A stretch of 64,000 bases of DNA from Takakia lepidozioides (lineage: Eukaryota; Streptophyta; Takakiopsida; Takakiales; Takakiaceae). The stretch is taken from positions 52,390,001 to 52,454,000 of the forward strand of contig CM060733.1 in assembly GCA_030704615.1 (NCBI GenBank), written 5' to 3'. The position numbers and the translations under genes were made by a program. This document shows, in pieces, positions 11,002 to 23,900 of the stretch (the first letter of the stretch is position 1; the number at the start of each line of letters is the position of its first letter). The notes under the pieces are model-generated. The model searched no databases. It was not told where the DNA came from and saw nothing but the letters and a program-made list of their open reading frames with translations.

Positions 11002-12363
11002 ACAGCCGATTCTGGGAAGGGCCTTCTGAGAAGCCATCAGCTTTTGAAGAAGAGTGCAGGACTTATAATCATGAGCTATGAGCTGAAAACTCTGAGAAAA
11101 TAAAATTTAGAATATATTTAGAAATATTATATGGTACTAATATATTGGCGGCACCACATTTAAATTAAAATAGGGTCCAAAATGAAGACGGATATAGGGT
11201 GGAGATAAATTAAAGGGACACGTGTCGATCAGTGACACGCATCGGAGAGGGCGTAGGTGCATGTGCACAACAACCCTAGGCTTCCCTCTCTCCTGTCGGC
11301 TGCAATTCGTGGTGACATTGTGCTAGACAGAGAGAGAGAGAAAGGGTTGTGTGCTCAGGGTGCAAGCATTGTGGCCCACAGGTTTTGAAGCTTGCAGGGC
11401 GTGACAATGGAGAAACGTAGATTGAGGGGGAATGATAGCAACACAAACATGGCGGCCCATAGGTTTTGAGGGACATGGTGGATAGGCAGAATACAAAAAA
11501 TGAGAAGAAAGGTAGGGAGTAGGTGGGAGGAATCTCGACAACCAGTTGATCTCCTTAACAAGCCAGCCACAACAATCATGGTGCTTCTCAACTACTTCTC
11601 AAAATCTAGAGGGCATCTGAAATTCAAATATGATGTAACTGACAGCAAGTGGATAAACATAAATTCGATTATTAGTTCAGTTACTATGAGATTTGATTTT
11701 GCTCAAAACCTTTAAATGATGCTGATGCATCTACTTTGGATAAATTTGTTTCCAGCAAATAAAAATTTTATTACCCCGTATTTTTTTATATAAAAAATTC
11801 AGGTTAATATAGGGTGTCCAATATTTGTTACCTGCTATAAAATATAAATAATATAGCCTACAAGAAATTATGTCATATTACAAAATTTTGTAATAATAGG
11901 GTGGCCAAAAATTTAGAAAATAGAATTAATACCCCCATAGAAAATGCCTATTTGCCTCACGTGCCTAGGAAACTAGATAGGGAGTGACCTCCCCGAGATT
12001 TTGCTGGAAAATCTGAAACCCCTCCCATCCATGCTTGACATGAGCACTCTCCAGCCTCATCATGTCCCTACCCTTGAAATAATTCATCACCACTTCTTTC
12101 ACCCTATCCAAGGCATCCGATCCCGGGTAGTCTGGCTTGTTGACCTGGCTATCCCGCTCGTAGGCACGTTTTCTCTTCCTCCGACCCCCAGACGACCCCG
12201 CCTCAGAACTTGAATTTACAACCCCCGACATTGTATAAACCTTTCCTACTACAGGGTCCAAAATCTCAGAAAACGGCAATGAACGCATGTGGATGGTGTC
12301 TTCGTAGTTTTCTGCAAAAAAACAGGCCGCCGGAGATCCAAAAACGGCAAAATGGTGATACAA
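11002..12363. other. AT-rich non-coding stretch
   Basis: AATAAA at about 11099 could end the upstream transcript. The phrase AATAGGGT-(G/T)(C/G)CCAA recurs in variant form near 11170, 11810 and 11890. An ORF on the minus strand (12399-11965) has a basic patch GGRRKRKRAYERDSQ but no domain I recognise, and is entered by the repeat starting at 12364. Confidence 0.4.
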
Positions 12364-13440
12364 TGATTGAACCGTGAACAAGTGTGTGGGACTGACCAAT
12401 AGAAAACCGACAAAACCTCCCCTCCCAAATAATCACCTTTGCACCTCCCGTTGGCAGTGCCAAGCAACGAAGTCCGAAAAGACTACAGGATGCCAAGGAA
12501 CCACACCTGAGAGAGAGAGAGAGATATATGACTCCGGCCGAAGCCGGCGTAACTAAGAGCCACTTCACCTCGCGGCTACTGCCCCCTTTCGGGGGTGGGC
12601 CCTATGAAACTAGAGGGTGCCCGGGGGGCACCCAGCAACCAAAGGAGAAATGGTATCCGAGGGTACCTAAGAGATAGCGGATAGACTGGATTCAAGCTGC
12701 CTTTTGTTAGTGATAATAGCAGTGAGAGAGCGTATTGTCGTCAGATGGATTGCTTTAAAGCATTTGTGTATGGGGGAGAAATGGATTTTGAGGCCGGCGT
12801 ATTGCGAGGATGAGCGGGGCGTATTTTTGACATTTTTCTAGAGTGGAAGAGCTGGGGTAGCGGTCATTACAGTATGTGAATTCGATAAAGTGAATGCTGA
12901 GGTTTGGGGATGGGGTGCTAGGCAGTGGTGCATTTATGGATAGCCCATGCACTAGTACAATGTCCGGACAAAGTCTGGCGGGGCATGTACAGGGTGGGGG
13001 TGATCGGCAGGAGCATGACAATAGCCATGAAGGTACAGTGTGGTCCGGGGGCCTGCCCTGGTAGGTTCCAGCATTGATGAGTGAGAACCAGTGTGTTTCA
13101 GGCCGTCGTAAGAGAAGTTTATGGATGTGCCAAACGGCATGGTTGTGTCAAGTAATACGAAGGCCATGAATGACGGGATGTGTACATTGGCTAAGCAGGT
13201 GAAGCCAAGTGTCGCGGGTCGAGTGGATGCTAGCACAGAGTGGACAATTTGGGGAGGGAAAAATGTGGGACCAGAAGGTGTGTTTCCGCTGGTTTCGCTG
13301 ATTGAACCGTGAACAAGTGTGTGGGACTGACCAATAGAAAACCGACAAAACCTCCCCCCCCAAATAATCACCTTTGCACCTCCCGTTGGTAGTGCCAAGC
13401 AACGAAGTCCGAAAGGACTACAGGATGCCAAGGAACCGCA
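12364..13440. mobile_element. Pair of 142-bp direct repeats with TG...CA ends (possible TRIM-like element)
   Basis: 12364-12505 and 13299-13440 are nearly identical (about 97% by eye). Both start TGATTGAACC and end GGAACC(A/G)CA, and they enclose about 790 bp without a clear gene. The direct orientation and TG/CA ends fit small LTRs. No primer site was recognised, and the flanks (TACAA, CCACG) do not show a target duplication, so two solo insertions are an alternative. Confidence 0.45.
12528..12640 (-). repeat. SINE-like tail module with a CT tract
   Basis: Read on the minus strand, AGTGGCTCTTAGTTACGCC, then a GCCGG-rich piece and GAGTCAT, lead into a short (CT)n run. The same module, also followed by (CT)n, is at 59181-59216. 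Upstream on the minus strand are hairpin-forming GC-rich pieces (12580-12637). This looks like the 3' end of a retroposed family, but no RNA polymerase III box was verified. Confidence 0.35.
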
Positions 13441-14892
13441 CCACGAGAGGGCGAAAGTGATCAGAAAAAGAGGGGGGAATGGTTTATATAGGCGCCCACC
13501 AGCCCCCCCCTCCCAAAAAAAAAAAATGGCATTCGAAGGCTTGCCAAAAACCATGATGATCCAACGTCCAAGTCCTATCTCCATTCTCTAACCTCACAAT
13601 GGATACTTACCATGCCAACAGGTTCAAATTGGTCAATCGTCTCCCAAACTAACTCTGAAACCATTCTCTGCCGATTGTATTGAAAATTTGCATATAATGT
13701 GGACCGTCATATATGGTATCTGAAAACAAGTAAAAGTCGATGGACGATGCATTTGACAACATCTGCTCCTATCATTATTTTGGTGTCCCATCCCCCATCC
13801 ATGCAGGGATGCCTCGGCGTGAGCCTGGTCACGTGAGCACGTGAGCGCGTGAGCGCAACTGCGCTTACGCCACGTCACCTTGCGCAAATGCCACGTCACG
13901 GGGCTCAGTCCACGTCATCACACGTGGAGGCCGAGTCACCACGCACCCAGAAAGAAGTGGAGTGTATTCCCACGGATTGGCACCCTTTACCGCGGAAACA
14001 AGCTGGACGACATAATAAAAGGCATTGAATAAATGATGGATGAATGTACAGTTGGATGATAAACAGATGGATGAGTGTGAAAAATGTATGTAGATGGATG
14101 AATGACGGATGGATAAGAGTAAAATGGATGAATGTATAATGGATGTTGAACAATGACAAAAATTCATGACAGGAAGATGCATGACCAAATCTTTTGACGA
14201 ATGCACAAAGTATATGAAATGAGTGTGGAAGGTTTGTGGGGTGGATTAAAGAGTACAGAGGATGAATGTACAATGGATGTTGTACAAATGAAGCTTTCAT
14301 GAATGGAGCACGCATGAATACAGTGTAGATGAATGCACAATGGATATGAGAAGAGTCAGGAAGGTTTGTGAGATGGATTCATACATATAGCAATTTAAAC
14401 GAAAGTTGATTCTGTGATTATTATTTGTTCTAAAGGAACAACTACGGTAGAGGAAGGGGATTCAACGTTTTCCAGATAATACGAAAATGAATATTAAAAG
14501 AATACAGTTCAGTCTGACTCAGAGTCAGTACAATGTATCCCTTCTTCCTCTGCATCTAAGTCTAAGTATTTTAGAACACCGGATCCACGCTGGATACACC
14601 TACGGCTGGCCACTAAAAAGTCAGGGGATAGGGACTCGGCCGCGTGAAGTGCCATTGCTTCGGCATAAACAGGGAGCAGAAAATTGGAAAGGGGGCTGTC
14701 GAAAACAGACTCGCCAGAAATGACTGTATCTCCTGAAGATCCACCGCTGCCTTTCCTGAAAGACAGCCTGAAAAAGTTATTACTGTAACTTTGATGTTAT
14801 CGAGAAATTGAGTATGACTCCCAAAGAGGGTTTAGCACTTACTCACATGAAAAGTCGTTGTCGACCTGCTTATCTTCGGGATCGTCATCATT
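13441..14892. other. Non-coding stretch with CACGTCA cluster and GATGAAT repeats
   Basis: 13815-13935 is dense in GCCACGTCA, CACGTGAGC and related words, as at 24.9-25.1 kb. 14030-14330 is a degenerate GGATGAATG-type low-complexity run. No gene recognised. Confidence 0.5.
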
Positions 14893-17800
14893 TCAAATTT
14901 GAATCCGATCAGTCTGTGTGCCTGAAGTGGAGCCAGACAAAAGGGGGAGGAGCACGGTGTTGTAGAGGTCAGAATCACCCTCCATGCCAAAAAGGCTTCT
15001 TCCGCCTGCCTTGCATGCGTGGTAAGTTGCTCCTGCACCAGACAGGAGAACATAAACAGTTTGGAGGAGGGGATTTAAGCAGATGAAACTGTTGAAAGGA
15101 AACCAATTCGGAAGGGAGAAAACGAACCTGTGGACACAGAAAGATCGACCACCCGTGCAGAGCGGTGGCTGCATGACTCCAGCAGTATTTGCATGAATGC
15201 TGGTGACTTTTCCTTTGCACCTCTCCAGGGAGTGCCATCTGGTCTCTTCAGAGTCTGACTGGACTGCATGAAGTTGTACAAAATGTCATCGACATGGGGC
15301 TCATAGGGGGGGTTGACGAAACAACCCTGGTCAGAAATCTCAAAGCTGCGGATGGAAGATGGTGTCTTTGATGTGCGAATCCTCCGCAGGCAGATCGCCT
15401 CGAACATCCTCGTCTGCAAAGATAGCAGGTTAGTGTGGTAAACACAATCTAAAGTGGAAGTGTGTACATCGGCTATTCAGAACTCTGACACAAAAAAACC
15501 ATGAATCGTTGATGATCAGTGTCGATCATAAAACATTCTACTAGAGTGGAGCTGCAGAGAAAATTGAAACTCATGATCAAAGCACAAGCAGAAGGGAGAC
15601 GGCATACCAGCTGACTAGGGAAACCCCCTTTCACAAGGTAGAGGCTGTTCACACAATTCCATGTGCGCAAAACTTCAAACCCTGAAGACTTGAGGTATGA
15701 TGCCAATGCCCGACGACTATCATTGTCACATGACTGAAAAAGCAGAAGTGTCCCTGCATCAGAGAGGAAATTGTTACAGAACCCGAACACCCAACTCCAG
15801 TAGTTGTCCTCGAATTTGTTCCAGCCTGGCGTCTTGCCCTTTGGAAGAACTTCTGGCACAGCCTGGCCATCCGGGATGTCGAGAATGACAATGTCGGCCG
15901 CATAAGTTTTCTGCACACCGCACACGAAGGTGGGACCTGTGCTCACCTGCAACAGACATGTTTTTTATAAGAACGATGGCAAGAATGTTTTCAAAGAACG
16001 AGACTGAAATACTGCCAACGAAACTTTCAGAGAAAAAGGAAAGAAACTGGAATTCTCACCAGATTGAGGAATGAGATTATATTGTCCCAGGTAGGGGATG
16101 GCACCCCAGTGTATCCTCTCTTTCGACTCTGCATCATCGAAAGCCAACCCTCATTAACAATTTTCATCTCTCCTGCTGAATCAGAATGGGAAGGGTGTGG
16201 CTTGGCATCGAACACGCACTGAAGAGTGCGGGTATATCTTCCAGCAGTAAAGTCCTGCCCACTCTCCATCTCCTTTTCATTCTCCTTCCCCTTGTCCTTT
16301 TCCTTCTCTTTGGACTTGTCTTTGTCCTTTGGCTTTGCTGGTGAGATGGCTATGACATCAACAGCCTTGTCTTTTGGTTTGCGGCCCGCCTTCTTTCCCT
16401 TCTGCGGCGTTCCCTGAGCATCAGGCTCCTTGGCAGCCAAGGTTGCTATGTTTCGTTGATACTCTTCGTCAGTCAAAGGCGCCAGCATCTCAGCGTTATT
16501 GTTCAAGTATTTCATATGCTGTTCTTGAAAGGTCGTGTGCTCAGGTGGGCAGTCAAGGTACCACCCACAGTCTCTGAAGTGAGAAGGACTCCAGTCCTTC
16601 AATATCCCTGCAGTATACATGGTTGGATCGTTTGCAGGGTCCGACCACATGTCAAGATAGTCGGGAATTCCGCTCAGGTGATTTCCTTCCATAAGCACAT
16701 ATTTTCGTGTACCTGAAAAAAGGAGATGAATCCCAACCCACAAAAGCGCTCAGTGAGTAAGATGCAAGTAGAACAGAAAGAATAAAACATGGATTGAAAT
16801 GGCTCTGACAACTGCTCCAAGGACCTTTCAGGACCACACTATTGCTCCAGATATGAATGTCGTCAACGCCATTCAGAACATTCCATTCCATGACACTATA
16901 AATACATCCTAATCCAGGTGAATGCAAATAATCGATTAGAAATGACACAGACATAGAAGTGAATGTCGTCAACGACATTCAAGAATGAAGCCAAATTATT
17001 ACTTAAATGAAGCAAAATCACAGGATGGAAATAAAAAAATTGAGTAAGGAACCATCCAGGAAAACTCAATGCACATTCATAACGAACCTATCACTGAGGA
17101 CCTCACAACATCACTGTATGTGAATGGCGTCAACGCCATTCACAAAAATACCAAAAAGAAACCAATTACTTAGCTCCCCAATCCATGTAAATTGAATTTG
17201 TCGCTTTTGAATAATACAGACACAGCTGTGAATGTCGTCAACGACATTCTCTTTGGATTTCTTAAAACAGAGCTTATCAAGCCTCCATATTCATCGCAAG
17301 AGGAAAAAACAATGCAGAACAACTGAATGTCTGCATTGACATTCAGCAAAATGAAGTGAGGAACCCTCACTGTAACCTCTATGGACATTACAAAAATTTA
17401 AATAACCTTGAGGACCTCTCAACAACTCCGTATATGAATGTCGTCAACGCCATTCAAGGACATTATCAATTCTAATCAGGGACAATATAATTGCACCCTT
17501 AGATCCTAACCAGGTGAATTCATATACTCGCTTAAGAATGACTCAGACAAAGAAGTGAATGTCGTCAACGACATTCAATCTGGATCTAAGATTGCAATCC
17601 ATATGAAGCCACATTTTTTCCCAAAAAAACAGTAGAGTTTCAAGTATGACATTGCACCTGTACACAACTCGCATCATGGCCCACTCTCCTCCAACCTGAC
17701 TGTCAAAGTCGTTGGACCGTAAAATGTTACCATCTTTGGAGAACTCCCGGAAAAAACAGTATCTCCAGGTGAGACCTCTCCACTTCCTTATGTATGCCTC

Positions 17801-20145
17801 CAATGACATTTGGGGAGGGGAAACAATCGCAATGTTCAGGTCCTTCAAAGTCTGATCCAGCACAATGACGGCGCTTTTTCGAGCTGCAAATAGTATATTT
17901 GTCAGAATTGCAAAAAAGATACACATCACATACTTGAAGAGAAGAAACAGCATGTTCGAATACACACTTGACTCCAAAATGTAGCCTTGTGGAGCCAGTT
18001 ATCAAACACCAAATCACTGATTCCTTCCACCTTTGTGCCAGGCTGTATGGTGCTCTTTGGGAACTGATTCAAGTCCTTTACTGTTTGATCTGAGTTCCAT
18101 ATCTCCAGCCACCTTATTTTTGTTTGTGGGTCGACCATCGATATGGCCAGCCGGTGCAATTTCTCCTGCTGCATCTCCGGATGCACATGCTTGTCATAGT
18201 GTGTTTTGATCTGCTGAAGGAACTCAGGACCAAGTCCAGGATCTACTATTCTAAGCTGCTTTCCGAAGGCTGACATCAATTTGGTTCTTCGCATCTCAAA
18301 CTCCTTCTTTATTGCAGCTTCCACACCCTTTGATGTCCTTAGTTCCTCTGGTGTAGTGCGGTAATATTCGGATTTTCCCTTCTCAGCTGCCTCTGCAAGT
18401 TCTTGCTGCATTCATTCAAGTAGTGATTAGCTCCGAAGGGACTCTAAACATGTATTCGAAAAGTAAACAGATTACAGACTCGGGCTTACCGCATACATGT
18501 ACTCCAGAAACGCCTCTCGTGTCAAAGAATACCAAGTGCCTGCAGCTCTTCCTGTTTCGCACTTCTTGATGATATTGGGTGGTAGTACTGTCCGAAAATC
18601 ATCCAGCTTCATCAGACCAATCCTCTGAATTCGGAATAGTGTGTGAACCAAGCTTGTTGTCACATGCGATTTCTCTGTCGATCTGCAAAAACATTGGAAA
18701 CATTGCATTCCTTAACACTGTTTTTTGAGGATTAACAAGACACTACAGAGGGAATCAAATCTCCTGGATGACTTACTTGTTCACGTCGTGCATAGCTGTA
18801 AGAAGCCTAGCGATGTCGTTTCCTGGATCCAAAACCATTGCCTCCATAGCAACATGCTTGTCTTTGTCTTTCGAATGGTGTTTCTGAATGTATCCCATCC
18901 ATGCCAGCAATCGGTGGTTGCCGTCCCAGACGTAGAACACGTGGTTGCAAAATTGCTGGGTGTTCTTTCCCATCATGAGGCCCAGCTCGAACTCCTCATT
19001 GGCATCTTTCCAGCACTCATCCCAGTTATCACTGATCTCTGGAGAAACTAATGTGCTTTTCCCATTTATATCCGTCAGTGACACATAAAAAACTTGTGCA
19101 CCAAGTCTATATCCATGCACAAAATCACTCTCCAATTTTGTTATGTCATGGGAAAGAGGTGGACGCACAACAGGCATTGATATCATCCGGCACAGAGGTA
19201 TGTCTAGACGCCCTCCAGATACGAGCATGTCCCTTATAACCTCCTGAGAGTTTACCTTCTGGAATGACATGAGTTCTTTCACCTTGTCAAGGTAGTGCAC
19301 TTCGGATTCATCTGCTTCATCTGTATTCTCTGAGCTTTTTGCGGACTCGTCCCCATCTCCAGATCCTTTCCCCTCTGATCCTGTAGGCTTCGACCTCACA
19401 GTTTTCTGCACGATGCCATTCAGTTCTGACTAAGTGATTTGCAAATAGTGAATGGCGGTAACGACAATCACTCTGTATCAAGGAAACTCACCATGAATGG
19501 TGTGAAAGAATTCAGCACAATCTACACATGCAAAGCCGAGACTGCCGTATTCAAAACAAAAGCGAGAGCGATAGCGAACGGCGTTAACGACAATCACAAA
19601 AGATAACAACCTGCCGGATCGGTGTTGTGTAATGACATATATGTGCAACTGATTGGCGGCAACGACATTCAGTGTAGTTTAGGGAGAATAGTAAGTGCAG
19701 ACTCTCTCTTCAAACACATAGGTACATAAATCTCATGAGGAGAATCGAATGGCGTTAACGACGCTCGCGATTCAGTAGTTCCTGCTAAAGAATGGAAGAG
19801 GAAGGACTCCTTGAAAGGCAATCAGACAGACTATATGATAAAACTTACTGGCACCTTCTTAGGTTTTGAAATTTGATCCCCTTCTGCAGCTTTCCTCTTC
19901 CCTCTCACATCTGCTGGAGTTTCTGTCTGCGCAAGGGTTTCTTGACCTTCTTCAGGTTCGGCGTTCCGCGTGCTTCCACCTTCTTCAGTGTCCCTGCGAT
20001 TCATCTCTGCCTCCACAGGCTGGCGCACTCTTATCGCCGACTGTGTCGCAGCCGCTGCCTCAGTCTCCGTCTGCTCTTGTGAATCAGTCTCCGCGTTCAC
20101 CTGCTGCCTTGGCCCTGTGTTCTCCAACAAACGACGCCTCGTCAT
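14893..20145 (-). CDS. ParB-like domain fused to a beta-class DNA methyltransferase domain (nine exons)
   Basis: Exons on the minus strand: 20145-19849, 19405-18777, 18682-18490, 18405-17934, 17883-17658, 16712-16060, 15946-15608, 15413-15128, 15032-14893, giving about 1078 aa. All junctions are GT-AG. Phases agree except exon 5 to 6, where a small exon may be missing; the 50-bp intron 4 is also uncertain. The ATG at 20145 is preferred over one 99 bases upstream. Residues about 259-268 (WDGNHRLLAW) form the GxHR box of ParB/sulfiredoxin-type domains. A lysine-rich linker (about 710-750) follows. Exon 7 has DIVILDIPDG at the DPPY position, then GTLLLFQSC and GFEVLRTWN. Exons 8-9 have EKSPAFMQILL and, across the splice, VVDLSVSTG-ATYHAC ending GMEGD, which is the SAM-binding motif. 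Order IV then X-I is the beta class of N6-adenine/N4-cytosine methyltransferases. The IPDG variant may mean lost or changed catalysis. Such fusions are known from phages and bacteria. Location and substrate unknown. Confidence 0.72.
16854..17577. repeat. Seven P2 palindromes in the 946-bp intron 5
   Basis: Copies at 16854, 16960, 17121, 17229, 17324, 17435 and 17556, each about 22 bp with 95-161 bp spacing. Typical arms are TGAATGTCG and CGACATTCA around TCAA. The 17121 copy has both arms changed in a pairing way (TGAATGGCG / CGCCATTCA). The 17324 copy keeps 8-bp arms but replaces the centre. Flanking text (GAGGACCTC..., CCAGGTGAAT..., ACTCAGACA) also recurs, so the intron is an eroded tandem array of roughly 300-bp units, each with two palindromes. 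Confidence 0.9.
19449..19767. repeat. Four degenerate P2 palindromes in intron 1
   Basis: Copies at about 19449-19470, 19575-19596, 19650-19671 and 19746-19767 keep the G(T/G)-AACGAC core and partly paired arms, spaced 75-126 bp. They lie in the 443-bp intron 19406-19848 of the ParB/methyltransferase gene. Confidence 0.75.
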
Positions 20146-20245
20146 TTTCTCTCTTGCTCTGCGTCTCTCTCTAAGGGAAGTAAAATAAAGAGACTTTCTT
20201 CTCTTTCGTATTCTAGAAGGAACCCTCTCCAGCTTGACTACCACT

Positions 20246-20923
20246 CTCCCTCTAAGCGCGAAAAGTAGAAAAACGCAGTGACTCCCGATTTCTTGCGGGA
20301 TTGCCTGTGTTCTTGCGTGTCTCTAGAAGCATCGGATTCCCTCCCGCGTGACCGTTACACATAGTCGTTTCCTTATTAGTGCACATGCCAGCAATTGGTG
20401 TACAGCTGTTCGTATTCAGTTATGGATGTCTGACGTGTGCCGCCCAAAAAAAACGGCGTGTTCTTTATTATAACGGGTTCAATATTTAAAAAGAACAGCG
20501 AATCCCAGAAATTGATGCGCAGTCTTAAACAAATAAATATAAATGAACGAGAGTTTGATGACAAATTCAGGAATATCATACACGGTCATCCTTGTTATCC
20601 AAACCCCACATTCGTTTCACATTTGGAACTTTCCAGGTGCGCATGATCATTGGTAGTAGTATATAGATACATTTACTTAATCTGCAATCCCATTCTCGGA
20701 TCCTGTGGCATGCTTCCAGGAAGTCGGCTTTGTTATTGGGTTTATTGATGAGGTTCTGATTAACGGTTTAACAGTTGCCGACACTGCCCCTATGGATTCT
20801 CTGACCACTGGGCCCACAAGAAAAGTAATTAAAATGGACGGCTGCATATCTGGAATGAATAACAGAATATGCACAGTCGTTATCTGAGCGATAGCAAGGT
20901 ACAAACATACTCGAGGAAGGAAG
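20246..20923. other. Divergent intergenic stretch
   Basis: It lies between the minus-strand ParB/methyltransferase gene and the plus-strand Mutator-like transposase gene, so both promoters should be here. No TATA box or terminal inverted repeat was convincing. No gene recognised. Confidence 0.4.
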
Positions 20924-23900
20924 ATGACTTCCTCTGAAGCGGAGTTCTTCTCAGACGACAAACCAGTGCCGTTCTCCCAGGAAGTCCTTGACGATGGATT
21001 TGCAATTGTTCTGGAACATGTCTTGGCTACCCGTTTTCAGCTGCAGAATGGCTCCATCTTTTTGGAGAAAGAGGTTTACGATCTGAAAGGGAAGTTGGTG
21101 AAATATTCTTTCCAAAACCGTGATGAGACGGCTCATATCAGCCAGTGGAGAGTGCGTCCTGGTCGATACAGAGTACTTGGAGAGCCTCGGCGAAAGTCCC
21201 TTGGGTCATATGTGACGCCCGGGACTGCTGCTTCGGTCGTTGAAGACAAGAGGGAGGTGGTGGTGAAAAAAAAACAGACTTCCTCCACTCCAATCGTTGA
21301 GCTTTCGGATTCTTCCGATGATGACATAAGTGAAATTCCAAATCCAGTCCTTCCTACTGTGGTTGCAGAAGCTGATGAAGAAGAGATTTGTAGTGTCATT
21401 CCAAAATTGCGGGCGATGGGAGGAATGGCTGGATTCAAAAGTGAGTTGCGGGGAATTGATTGGGAATCTTTGAAGCAGGTGCCTGTGAAGTTCTTGCCGG
21501 AGACTTTTGATGGCGATATCCTATTCGAGCTGCCTCCTCCTCCGCGAGTTGGAGGTGTAACAATCATGATGCATGGAATGGACAAGAAACACGACGGACA
21601 CCCGTGGTGCAGAACAAAAACATCCAATATTCAGAATGATGACAAGCTTGTTTTCAGGAGGACAGTTTGCAATGGACACCTTAGGTGTGATAATTTGAAT
21701 TGCAGACACTTTCTTCAGTCTGGTGTTCATAATCAAAGCGAATGGGAGGGTCTGGCGGAGAATCCATTTCAGCCTGGGACTGCTCCTCCACCGGCAAACA
21801 CTTTCGTCTGCAAATTCTGCAAACTTGTGCCATCCTGCTTGGCGCTCTGCGGAGCAAGAATGTACTATGTTGTCCACCGTTTGAATACAATGACGAGAGC
21901 TTGTGTGCATTTTGGATTCCATAACCATCCTGTCTCGAAGGGGGATTACAGGGAGAGTGTTGAGACAGTATCGAGGTTGATCAAACAGGAGTTCGGGAGA
22001 AACCCATCCGCAACAACATCTGCAATTGCTCTTGGCGCAAACAAGTCCTTCTTGGAAAGCCATATTTTGAGTGAAGGAGATTCTGTGGGGACTAAACTTG
22101 ACGGTGCAGCATTGGACCTGGTCATGGATCATTTCTCCACTTTAAGTTCACCTAACATTCGGCATCAGATCAATGCATTGAGAATGGGCTCTGGGATCAG
22201 AGGCTACATAGACAATATTTTGGAATTGAAACGAGTGAGCAAGTACGATTACATCCAGGACAATGTATTCCCAGGTCAAGGTGCCATCAAAGTTTTTCTT
22301 TTCAAAATGTCGACTGTTGGGGAGGGCAGTGGGGTTAGCCTCGTGAAGCGGATGCAGAAGACTGGGGACTTGCAGAACTGTTTTCTTATGTTTGATCATG
22401 TGAAACGAGTGAAGGATTGGACGACAATGGCTTGTCATGTCTACGATCCAGTGTACCAACGAGTTATGACAATTGCAGTTTGTGACATGCAATCCGAGGA
22501 TACGGAATCCCAGAAGCTCATGTGGAATTCCCTGATACGTATCATGGGCTGCCATGGGCTGCCATCTCCAAATTTCGCAGGTTTCATGGCGGATAGTGCT
22601 CAAGCAAATTTCAATGCTATTCGTATTGTCTTCGGATCGGGCGACCCAAAAGTGCCTATGCCAGGAAGAGAGCGTACATGTCTATTCCATTGGACACAAT
22701 CTCTGGAAAAACATACAAAGTCGGACATCAAACCAGAGATGCAGACTCAGCACCGTAAATTGTGCAAAGAGTACAAAGATGCTAGAACAATGAAGGAGGC
22801 GGACACTTTGTTCCAGACAATTCGTGCCTGGTGGTTCTCTTCTGGAGCTGCATCACTTGAGAGTATGAGAGCATTGGAAGATTGGCTGGCGTTTTGGCAC
22901 TTCCGGTATAGACAGTGGGGAGCAGCCATGACAATGGTACGAGGCTTCTATTTCATGCTTTATTCATACATTTGCTTTCCATATTTTTGACTCATTGCTT
23001 TCTTTATGTTGTTTCCTGTGCACTATTCTGAAGTGTGGTTATCCTCTTTGCAGAACATGTCCATTGAGGAAATGGCGGACATGCCATCTTGCAATTTGGC
23101 AGAAACTGTGCACAATGCATGGTTGCAGCAGTCTGGGAAACGAGGTCGGGATTTGTATGTGGCAACAACAGATGATTTGATACGTGCCTTGCAACAACAA
23201 ACCCGATACCGTGATTTCTTACGAGGTGGGGTTGGTGGCAAGGGTCCGGACAAATGGGAGTTGATGTTGCGTGCTGCAAACAGATCTGGGGATCCAATCA
23301 AGATAGCACGGGCGGTGAGCATGTATGCCCAGGGAACGCCACTTGTTTCTAGAGTTCCACATCTTGAAGGGGAGGAGAGATTCGGCTCCTGTAAGAGGAA
23401 ATTGAACACTCCACCTGGTTCGGATTCAGATTCCACAGGGCAGACCGTGATAACTTCTCGAAGCCTCGTGTTCCCCTGCATGACAGCTCCATGTCCGGAA
23501 CCTCCATTGTGGAGGAACCTCCAACACGACGGCAAGCTCCAGCATCAAACCGTGCCACTGAAATGGTGCAGGAGAGAAACAACCCCCTTGATGTGCTTGA
23601 GTCCGCATGCCCCGACCACGTTTGGCACATAGAACGCACAAGTGTCGGGTCTCGTGTGAAATGTACAGCGATCAGGGCAACTAATTTCGAGAAGTGCACT
23701 TCATCTATATCCAGAGGTGGTGCCCGAACTCCTGCTCCGACTTTCACGGGCTTGATGCGTCCATACGGTCAACCAGAAGCCAAGAACCACAAGTTCTGGT
23801 TCTGCGCAGATGATTGTGCCAGATGTGTGCATGGAACTGTGCGTCCTTCCGTAGTGATGAAGCCATCTCCTCCAACCGTTTGGCCCGTGAAGGTGGGAAC

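Noticed and set aside
16854-17577. CRISPR-like array
   Set aside because: Repeats are palindromes with unequal spacing and related spacers, inside an intron of a eukaryotic gene; no cas genes.
23503-23530. GGAACCTCCATTGTGGAGG inside the Mutator-like gene, resembling P1
   Set aside because: Only 6-bp arms with a different centre, in coding sequence; probably chance.
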